64,000 nucleotides of DNA. Source: Morella rubra (Eukaryota; Streptophyta; Magnoliopsida; Fagales; Myricaceae). Shown here in pieces: positions 34,454-42,553 of this stretch; position 1 is the stretch's first letter; each line of letters starts with the position of its first letter. The DNA lies in the NCBI GenBank assembly GCA_003952965.2, contig CM025853.1, positions 13,298,387-13,362,386 on the forward strand, read 5' to 3'. The notes under the pieces are model-generated. The model saw nothing but the letters and a program-made list of their open reading frames with translations, was not told the DNA's origin and searched no databases. A program made the position numbers and the translations under genes.

Positions 34454-35560
34454 TCAATTCAAGATATTGTTCATCAAAAGCATCTTGTAATTCATCAAAA
34501 GAGAAAGAACAAATTGAAGAGTCTTGTACCTCATCTTCATTTTCCTTTGCCATGAAGCATAGATTTGCAACTTCTTCATCACACTATCACTATCACTTTC
34601 ATCGGACTCTCCCCATGCAGCCAAAAATGCTTTCTTTTTGTCTTTGAAATCCTTGGATTTCTTGTGGGATTCAAGGTTGGGGCAATCCGTCTTTATATGT
34701 CCCGGCTTCTTGCATCCAAGCAAATAATGTCATTCTTCTTGCTACTATCACCTTTGTAGCTTGTCTTCCTTGGAAATCTTTTATCTCCTTGTTTCTTCCG
34801 GAAGAACTTCTTGAATCTCTTGGTGAACAATGTCATTTCCTCATCATCTTCGGAAGACTCATCATCATTAGAGCATGAGGCTTTCAAGGCAATGCCTTTT
34901 TTCCTTTTCCTTCATCCTCATCTCCTTTACTTGATTCATCTCATGTGTCATGAGAGATCCCATGAGCTCATCCAAGAAAGCTTTGTCAAGTCTTTGCTTC
35001 TTGAATGGCAGTGACCTTGGGTTCCCAAGCTTTTGGTAGACACCTAAGATCTTTCTCACCATTTCAACATTAGTATATTCTTTACCAAGAGATTTAAGAC
35101 CATTTATAATATCGGTAAAGCGAGTAAACATAGATGAAATATTCTCATCAGGTTTCATCTTAAAAGCTCATAACTATGAACAAGCATACTAATCTTGCTC
35201 TCTTTAACTTGATTCGTACCTTCATGGGCCACTTGAAGTTTGTCCCAAATTTGTTTTGCGGTATCACAACCAGAAATACGATTAAATTCATTTGAATCAA
35301 GTGCACAATATAACACATTCATAGCTTTAGAATTTAAAGACATAAGCTTAAGATCATTTCATCCCACTCTTTTTCATCTTTCAACTTACCTTCCTTGTCT
35401 CTAGGAAATTTAGGACCATTTGAGATAACTCTCCATAGTTCATAGTCCACGGCTTGGATATAAATCTCATCCTAGCTTTCCAATAGTTGTAGCAAGTTCC
35501 ATTGAACAAAGGGAGGTCGATTTGTGGATTGACCTTCAGCTAAGAAGAACTAACAAGGGT
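34454..35560 (-). pseudogene. gag region of the Sirevirus-like element
   Basis: Starts near 35540 with RPPLFNGT and YWKARM, the gag N-terminus typical of plant copia elements. A UBN2-type gag core follows (MNVLYCALDSNEFNRI, KQIWDKLQVAHEGTNQVKES, FTDIINGLKSLGKEYTN). A zinc knuckle, GCKKPGHIKTDCPN, lies near 34720-34670. A Lys/Glu/Asp-rich stretch and a coiled coil follow. The frame is broken by several single-base indels. Confidence 0.75.
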
Positions 35561-35584
35561 TGTCATAAAAAATATTAAACCTCA

Positions 35585-35596
35585 GCTCTGATACCA
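35585..35596 (-). promoter_or_regulatory. Primer binding site for initiator tRNA-Met
   Basis: On the minus strand TGGTATCAGAGC lies two bases beyond the LTR end TTAGACTTCA. This is the standard minus-strand priming site of plant copia elements. Confidence 0.9.
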
Positions 35597-35598
35597 AT

Positions 35599-36795
35599 TG
35601 AAGTCTAAATAACAACCCAAGAGGGGGGTGAATTGAGTTTTAAAAATTTTAAAAATTTTTCAAGATAATTTAAGTAGTATAATAGTAAAGCATAGAACAC
35701 AACAAGGAGAGATATGAGCTAAAAAGAAGAGATAGAGTTAGAGAGATGACACCGTAATTTTAGGTGGTTCGGCCAACACTTGCCTACGTCCACCCCCAAG
35801 GCTATTGACTTCCTTGGGCTTCCTTCACTATTCTTCAAATAGCAAATACACCTTAGCTTCCGGGGTGCTAAGGAACCTTTACAAAGCGTTTTTCGAGCTC
35901 ACGCTTTAACTCACTTCACAAATCCCAAAACCTAAGGGATTTCTTCTACCCAACGAGTAGGACAAGTGTTTACCCAAACACTCAAGTGTTTACAAAGGAT
36001 GAATAAAAAGGGAATATCAACGATTGGCTCTTAAAGCCTATAAAACAAGTGAAAGTATATTGGTGCACAAGAGGACAAGATTCTATGTAGAAAGCTAAAG
36101 TTTGGCAAGGGAATCACAAGCTTTCTTGGTATGAGAAGTCTTCTCTCTTCTTCAAGGCACTTCTCTCTCTAGAAGTTAGGTCAAAAAGCAATTGCAAAGT
36201 GAATAGCTTTATTTACCTCTTTAAAAGACTTTTTGAATCATTTTGAATAAGCTGACGACGTTCCAGGATTTCTACAAAACCGTGGTATGTGTCAACACAT
36301 GTCAGCATGTGTTGACACTTCAAAAATTTGATCTGGAGTGTTCTCTCGGGAGACAGTGCAATGTGTCGACACTAGCCTTCAATGTGTCAACACCATAATT
36401 GGTCTGGAATAGGTATCTCGGGTGTCAGTGCAATGTGTCGACACCATAGTCAATGTGTCGACACCATAAAACTTTGTCTGAAAATGTTATCTCGGGTGCC
36501 AGTGTAATGCGTCGACACCATGATTGAATATGTCGACACTATCAATACTTAAGAGAAAATTACTTCTTTGACAGTGTCCAATCCATTTCAACATAATTTC
36601 AAGCACCTATAATATGAAAAATTGATCTCATCAACTTGTGTAATGGTGTGCAAGTCCACTTAAAATATTTTAGAGAGATAACCTCAATCTTTGAAATAAA
36701 TCTTTAGAAAAGTGAATTGACAATATAAAAACTAAAGTCTTCAAAAACTTAGAAAATTTGTTATGGATTGTTTGCAAAACAACCTTGGGCTAACA
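35599..36795 (-). repeat. 5' LTR of the Sirevirus-like element
   Basis: About 1.2 kb, TG..CA on the minus strand: starts TGTTAGCCCAAGG at 36795 and ends TTTAGACTTCA at 35599. Pairs of GTGTCGACAC-type palindromes lie at about 36285-36540. Compared with the other LTR it has several small indels, so the insertion is not recent. Confidence 0.88.
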
Positions 36796-36799
36796 TTTT

Positions 36800-38302
36800 A
36801 TGTAGCAACATTAGCTTCTAAGCGCAGGCGAGGTAGGACACGTGGGGTTAGTTTGGAGAAGAGTCTTAGGTCCGAGTCCGAGTCAGGGAAACTATCAGTG
36901 CATATCCCGGAGGGAGAGTGTGGAGAGTGTCTTCCACTGCTGCCACCCATCGACGAAGCTTGGAATGTTGGTCTAAGGGCTGATTCCAATCTCCGTTAAA
37001 AAGTGGCCGATGATCCTGCTGAAGTGAAGGAGTACATTATGGATCGGGTGATTGTATGATTAAACTCGTAAACATAGAATTTTTGGTTAAGCATTTCTTT
37101 ATCATTGTAATATTGTATGTTTTGGTACTTATGCAGGACCACTTCGACCTTGACTACACCTGTCAGGAGGATGTGAGGACGGTGGTATAGACTATGATGA
37201 CGGCATGTTGAATGCACGCAACTGGATGTATGCGTATTTCAAGAAGTTCCAAGTAAAGAGGCGGCGTTGCTGAAGCCGCACCCTGATACCACGGAAGAAC
37301 AGTGGAAGGAGTTACGCGATCTGTTCACCAACGAAGCATTTATGGTAGGTGATTACAAAAACCCGTTGCTTAAATATTACATTCTTTTAATATTTAATTA
37401 CTTAAAATATCGCAAAAACGAAGCAAGCAAAATAAAAAGAATAGATCAAAGTTGATTGTGAACCATGCTGCTGGTTTGCGCTCATTCCAGCGCACTTGAG
37501 CTTGCATGGTAAGTTAAGTACTAAATTTTAGACTTTGTTGATATTGTTTGTCAATAACTTTATGCTATTTCCATGTAGAAAAATCAAGAAAGCGGCGAAA
37601 TCAATCCTGCAAAGCTGTATAAGAAAAATTATACAACAAAGATAGGATTTGGACCTCGGACGGAGTGAGAGAAATTGTGTCATTTTCATTTTAATCTATT
37701 TTATGTAATTTATGTATAGTTTATCTACTTTAATGTTTTTGGTAATTATTGTCATTTTTTCAGGAACGGATGGATGCCTTCCAGCGCCAGTATGATTTAG
37801 AAGGGAAGGCTTACATCGAAATTGAAGTATATTCTGAGATATTAGACAAGAAGTCTGGATATGTTCGAGGATTAGGACGCGCGGTTAAGCTCCGCCTTCA
37901 TCAACTTTAACTACGCAGTCTTCTGATTTACAGCACCAGCTAGCAAAGGCAAAAGATGAGATAGAAGCGATAAGAACTGCTAGAAAAAAAGACTTGCAAG
38001 AATTTACGAAAAAGCAAGCTGAGATGGAGGCCACGCTGAGGGACCACCGTGAGGAGCAGTGGGTGGAGCAGGAGCGCATCCGGTTGGAGCAGGAGGAGCG
38101 CATGAAAAAGGAGCAAAAGCGCATGCGAGTGGAGCACGAGGAACGCATGCAACAGGAACAAGAGCGCATACGAAAGGAGCAAGAGCGCTTACAGGCAGAA
38201 ATATTGAAGGAGCTGGAGAAGAAAATGTCCTCTATAATGGAGAAGAAAATGAGCGATATGTCAAAGCGACTATTCAGCCAGTTTGGGGGTTCAAAAAGGT
38301 AG
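36800..38302 (+). pseudogene. TNPA-type (Ptta/En-Spm) transposase gene of CACTA-1
   Basis: Exon-like pieces in family order: KRRRGRTRGVSLEKS and GKLSVHIPEGECGE (36818-36925); KEYIMDRV at a possible donor (37030-37050); NARNWMYAYFKKFQVKR with PDTTEEQWKELRDLFTNEAF (37210-37345); NRSKLIVNHAAGLRSFQRT (37440-37488); PAKLYKKNYTTKIG; then ERMDAFQRQYD with a GYVRGLGRAVK motif (37765-37890). The C-terminus (37925-38302) is a long Glu/Arg/Gln coiled coil ending FGGSKR. Stops and frameshifts occur in the 5' part; the 3' exon is open. The product would bind the subterminal repeats. Its 5' end abuts the Sirevirus insertion. Confidence 0.65.
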
Positions 38303-38489
38303 ATGCATGTATGTTGTAATAGCTTTGTGATTATGTATTATTACGATGTTATTTTCCATTTAATTACGGATCACTATTTGTTATTATTGATGTTTATTAA
38401 CATGAGTATTGTATTGTTATTATAATAGTACGTGTTATATAATACTTTCATTATTATTGTTTTTTTTTTTACAGAACCGATTCTGTTAC

Positions 38490-38860
38490 CATCGTTCGAT
38501 CACCAATATCAAAAAGACAAAATTACTGATCGATCAGTAATATAAACGATCGATCATCTACGTGCAAGCGATCTGTCGGTACTATAAGCGACCAATCAGT
38601 GGAGCAATAGAACAACCGATCGGTTTTGGTATAACGATCGATCATGAAACTTAAGTGATCGATCGCTTATACAAAACGTTCGATTGTCGTTATTGAAATG
38701 ATCAATCGTCTATTTCGTACCGTAAGATCAATTAAATGTGTTGATCAATCACCAATACATAACCGATCCATCGTTAATACGTACCGTTCGATCATCTTAT
38801 ATATGACGATCGATACTTCGTTTTCACCAACTGATCGCAAAATTACCGATCAATCATTAT
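38490..38860. repeat. CGATCGATCG palindrome array, right block
   Basis: About 15-17 copies or variants in 370 bp, for example CTGATCGATCAGTA, ACGATCGATCATC and GTGATCGATCGCT. The block directly follows the TNPA coding end and precedes the GTGACGAAAT-rich right terminus. It mirrors the left blocks, as expected for transposase-binding subterminal repeats. Confidence 0.82.
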
Positions 38861-39035
38861 ATTTAGTGACGAAATTTTCCTCACTAAAAACTTTTCGTAA
38901 CAAAATTCGGGTTTTGCCACAAAATACATTTCGTGACGCTCCTTCTCTAATGGAGCTCATGACGAAAAAATTTTGTCACTAATACTTTTAGTGACAAAAT
39001 TTTTTGTCACTAAAAGTCAATTTTTTTTTGTAGTG

Positions 39036-39425
39036 CTAAAGGGTAGGAAAACAAAATCTTTGATGACAAAACTCAAATTTCATCACCAAAAAGGTTTTTT
39101 GCATTGATAATTTTCATCGCCAAAGGTATCATGGGGGAATGGGTGGGAACGTCTGTTCGAATAGACATACTCTATTGGCACTGGTTTCAATGATGAAACT
39201 GACAATTTTGTTGCAAAATAAGTTATAGGAAAATCAAGAATGTTTTTGATAGCATCATTTCGTCGCCAATGACATACCCTGTTCAAACAATACCCTTCGT
39301 TCGAACGATGTCTATTATCCGCAATTACATCTTCAAGTCATCATTAACTGAAGGAATCCACGATGACTACTCGTCGTCCCAAAAGGAATAGTATTATGTA
39401 ATGCATCAATGACATTTTAATTTAG
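39036..39425. other. Probable right part of CACTA-2
   Basis: GATGACAAAACTCAAATTTC and related motifs, plus TTCGAA palindromes (CTGTTCGAATAGAC, CGTTCGAACGATG), match the style of 9980-10300. No gene. The exact end of CACTA-2 is not visible. Confidence 0.4.
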
Positions 39426-39679
39426 GGAAATTTCACTTTTGGTCACTATGTTTTAACCACTTTTACTATTTGGTCACTAAGATTTTTTTTTAGTTCTTAG
39501 TCACTGAATTTAGGCCCTTCTAAATAAAAGGTCCTTCTGTCAGTTGACCATCCAATGACTAACGGAACTTCTCTCCACATCAGCCTCCTGCCCTGTCATC
39601 GAACAAAATTTCCACGTCACTTCCCAGTCAGCTGAAAACGATAGATCGTTGGTTATATAAATTCTCTAGTTCAAACCGC

Positions 39680-40972
39680 ACTGTTTTAAGCCAACTCTCT
39701 AGTTAGTGAAATGCGAAGTCCATCAATGCGCACCGTTTTAATATGGAGAAGCTTTTCATCTACTCAATCCCGCACAACACCCCCAAATCAAAGAAGAGCC
39801 CTAACCAGTCCTCTCTCTCGCACACCCCCAAATCAGCGTGCCCAGTCCTCTCCTCTCTTTAGCACAGCCCCAAATCTCCGTGCGCAAACCCTCTCCTCTC
39901 TCTCGCAGAACACCCCCAAATCCCCGACTTAAAACCTTCGACTTCAAGCCTGCGAGATTCAACTGAAACGTGCGTAACAAAATTTAAGGAGACTCATTGA
40001 GCCTAAGGAAATTGAACACGAATCGGTGGAGTTTGGTTCATGATGTCTGAGCAAAGGTGAGTTTATGTTTGTTTGGGCAATGTCATTTAGCTATGAATGG
40101 TTTTGTTTTTGATTTGAAGTTGGTTTTGCTAGCTATCTTCATTGCTGTGGACAAAATGAGGAATTGATGTGTAGTTGGGACAAAATATTTGGAATGAATG
40201 TCGCTGTTAAGGTGATTTTTTTTTCTTTTTGGGGGGTTTTTCAGACATGGATAAGTTTGAATTGATTTTCGTGATTAGCGTTGCTTGTGAAGTAAATTAT
40301 TAAACGTATTATACCTTTATGAGCTTATCTAATAGCAAGCCTATTTTCCTCAAATGTCACCATGTAGTTTTGTTGCGTTTTGATTTTCATTTCTTAATGA
40401 TTGGAAGGGAATAACAGTGAGGCTGAGAGTTGAGTTTAAAAAAGCTTTTGTTGTTTCATTTTTGTGTATTTGGGATTATTAGGTTCTATAGTTGGGTCAG
40501 AAATTGATGTGAAGTTGGTTCTATTTTGGTAATGGATGGTAGTTGGACTTTATTGGATTGGTGATTGAGCTTATAAACATAATATGACTAAATATTAACA
40601 TGCTTACCTTCGGGCCAAAGAAGGTTTCATCCAGTAATAATATGCTGATAGTTTTTGTTGCATCACATAGTTTCCAGTATATTTTGATGACCTTGAGAGA
40701 TACACCACAGCTATCCAAAGTAGAAGTATTCCATCGAATGTCCCTTCAATATCTAGCAAGAACTGAGGTAGAGCTATGCCCATTTGAAATCTTTGTTTCG
40801 ACACTTATAATTGAGCACTTTAGACAAAACAGTAATGGCAATTTCATTGTTGGTGCCTGAATCTAGTATACATTAATGCTGAATTTGACAGATTGACTTA
40901 CCATATATTACCAAATCTATTTTCCCTTTATGATTGCATATTTTGACATCATTTTGACTTATGCATTTACAG
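39680..40972 (+). other. 5' leader or intron region of the GRF zinc-finger gene
   Basis: A CT- and CCCAAAT-rich stretch (39780-39930) looks like a 5' UTR. ATGATGTCTGAGCAAAG at 40040-40056 is followed by GTGAGT and could be a first coding exon, but its phase does not fit the next exon by one base. 40100-40970 is intron-like. Other short frames here are not convincing. Confidence 0.4.
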
Positions 40973-41399
40973 CACGTCTCGTCATCCAACCTCAAAATCA
41001 GTAGAGCCATTGATGCAAAGGTTTGTAGCTGTGGTCTGAAAGCACTGCTGAAATCGTCATGGACCAATTCCAATCCAGGAAGACGTTTCTTTGGATGTGA
41101 AAATTTTGATGGAAATTCAGTAAGTTAATTGATGATTGCGTGGCTAGTTATTATATGACCAAGTGTGCTATTAACCTATTATCTTGTATTGGCAGAGACA
41201 TTGCAATTACTTTTGCTGGTTTGATCATCCCACCTACCCTAGGGGGATGGAGGTGGGACGTCATTTGACAAAGAAGATAAAGGTCCTGGAGAATGAGAGA
41301 GACTCGCTGAAGCATGACAAGAGAAGTCTAAAGATGCTGCTATGGGAGTCATGGATTGCAATTGTTGCATTGGGTGTTGCACTGATGAGAAGCAACTAA
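40973..41399 (+). CDS. GRF-type zinc-finger protein with C-terminal membrane segment (MULE-associated)
   Basis: Two exons, 40973-41119 and 41196-41399, joined in phase across an intron with GTAAGT and GGCAG ends. The protein reads KVCSCGLKALLKSSW, SNPGRRFFGCENFDGNS, then RHCNYFCWFDHPTYPRG. The spaced C-x-C, GRRFFGC and C..F.WFD residues define the GRF zinc finger, a nucleic-acid-binding fold. A coiled segment (VLENERDSLKHDKRSLK) and one hydrophobic helix (WIAIVALGVALM) end the protein. Such small GRF proteins with a C-terminal membrane helix are common in plants. Here it is convergent with a mudrA-type gene, so it may be the second gene of the element. The first coding exon is not resolved. 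Confidence 0.65.
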
Positions 41400-41515
41400 C
41401 GTAGTCATTGGGAACTTGAAGTGTAGTGTGTCTTGTAATGTCTAACTTTAATGTCTAATTTAGGTATTTTTGGAAGTTGTTTTGTAATTGGTGTTGTAAT
41501 GTTTTATGTTTTGTA

Positions 41516-41660
41516 TTGTGGATCCAATTCAACTTTCAGATTTCCATTGTGTAATGGTTAATCTGTAATTGGTTTTGTAGTGTGGATCCAATGGAATTTT
41601 CAGATGTCCATTGTGTTGTAATGGTTAATTTGTAATTGGTTTGTAGTGTGGATTCCAATC
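41516..41660. repeat. Two-copy tandem repeat, about 64 bp
   Basis: Units start GTGTGGAT(C)CAAT and contain TTTCAGAT[TG]TCCATTGTGT, with GTAATTGGTTTGTA at the end. It lies in the 3' flank of the GRF gene. Confidence 0.7.
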
Positions 41661-41759
41661 CAATGACATTTTCAATGAAATTGTCCACGTTCTCCACATT
41701 TGTGTCTAATTTCTTTGAATGTGTACCATATCAACAACACTATTGGACAAACACAGGTA

Positions 41760-41985
41760 CATAGGTATAGATCTGTAAAATACCATTAATGCTACATATG
41801 ACCCAAACTACAAATCTGAAAAATACCAATAGATCTGTAAAATACCAACAAAGTACATATCTGCAAAATACAATCTGTGATGACCCATAATACCAACAAT
41901 CTACAGATCTGCAAAATACCATCTGTGATTACCCAAAACACTAACAAACTATAGATCTACAAAATAGCATATGTGAAATATCAGA
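41760..41985. repeat. Degenerate repeats with AGATCTGTAAAATACCA units
   Basis: At least five imperfect copies of a unit containing AGATCTG[TC]AAAATACCA, spaced about 35-60 bp, in the convergent intergenic space of the Mutator-like element. 41985-42400 has scattered further copies and no gene. Confidence 0.6.
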
Positions 41986-42553
41986 TAACCTCTAACTAAA
42001 CTCAAACACTCAGCAAGATCTGAAAATATCAATGACAACTGAAAGCATCAACTGAAAGCATTAAACACTCACAAATGTAAAACTCAAGCAAAATGGCCGA
42101 ATACTCTAGTATATTAACTACTCCAACTAAGTGGCTGAATACATCCTTTTTAATTACTCCAACAAAGTGGTAGAATACATCCATTTAACTACTCGAACAA
42201 AGTGTCAGAATACATCACTATATTACATATCTGCCAAATACCACCCAGCTCCTATCTAAAACAGTTTCCTATTCAAAACACAATGTTCATCAGCTGGATT
42301 TACAAAAATACCAGCACATACATCAACTGGAATTTACAAAAGATGCCAGCAGATCTTCAACTGGACTTTACAAAAAATATCATGTTACATCATGCTCCCC
42401 TACTGCATCATTAACCAGTGCCATTGTTCCTCTCCCCCGCCCTCTTCCTCTGCGTCTGCCACTATTTTGTCTGCTTGGTTGGGTTGTGTCACCCGGGACC
42501 TGCACATACGTAAAAAATTAGCAATCGAAGATAAGTTAACAGCACATGTAAAT

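Larger units (their letters stand above)
25079..36795 (-). mobile_element. Sirevirus-like Ty1/copia retrotransposon, nested in CACTA-1
   Basis: Two LTRs of about 1.2 kb bracket a minus-strand internal region in copia order: gag, protease, integrase, reverse transcriptase/RNase H, then an extra 3' reading frame. The primer site matches initiator tRNA-Met. The polypurine tract AAAAGGGGGAGAT and the extra frame after pol are Sirevirus traits. Coding regions contain many single-base indels. The RT/RNase H region is present twice in tandem, which explains the 11.7-kb length. Flanks share TTTTA-like bases but no convincing 5-bp duplication. Confidence 0.85.
17389..39035 (+). mobile_element. CACTA-1: En/Spm element with TNP2, TNPA and accessory gene remnants
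   Basis: The left end CACTACTACAAAATAGACTT and the inverted right end CACTACAAAAAAAAATTGAC begin related termini rich in GTGACGAAAT/ATTTCGTCAC. CTA flanks both sides (17386-17388 and 39036-39038), the 3-bp target duplication of CACTA elements. The span is 21,647 bp, of which about 11.7 kb is a nested Sirevirus, leaving about 9.9 kb. Order on the plus strand: palindrome array, accessory gene remnant, second array, TNP2 remnant, Sirevirus, TNPA remnant, third array. Both transposase genes are broken, so the copy is not autonomous. Confidence 0.85.
9980..39400. mobile_element. CACTA-2: old CACTA element, host of the nest (composite)
   Basis: The left end resembles a CACTA terminus (ATACTACAAGAAATTTAG near 9980), followed by GGTGACAAAATC repeats and CCGTTCGAACGG palindromes at 10100-10280. 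Minus-strand TNP2 and TNPA-type remnants follow (17060-16464 and 14460-13397). Similar subterminal sequence, with GATGACAAAACTC and CGTTCGAACG, resumes at 39036-39300, just beyond CACTA-1. I infer that CACTA-1 inserted into this element and that the two parts belong together. A right-hand TAGTG terminus was not found, so the right limit is approximate. Confidence 0.5.

Noticed and set aside
25070..36805. 5-bp target duplication for the Sirevirus
   Set aside because: Both flanks have TTTT-rich sequence, so matches are not informative; the outer LTR end has diverged.
40600..40860. 86-codon frame in the GRF gene leader
   Set aside because: It lies in intron-like sequence and shows no recognisable protein.
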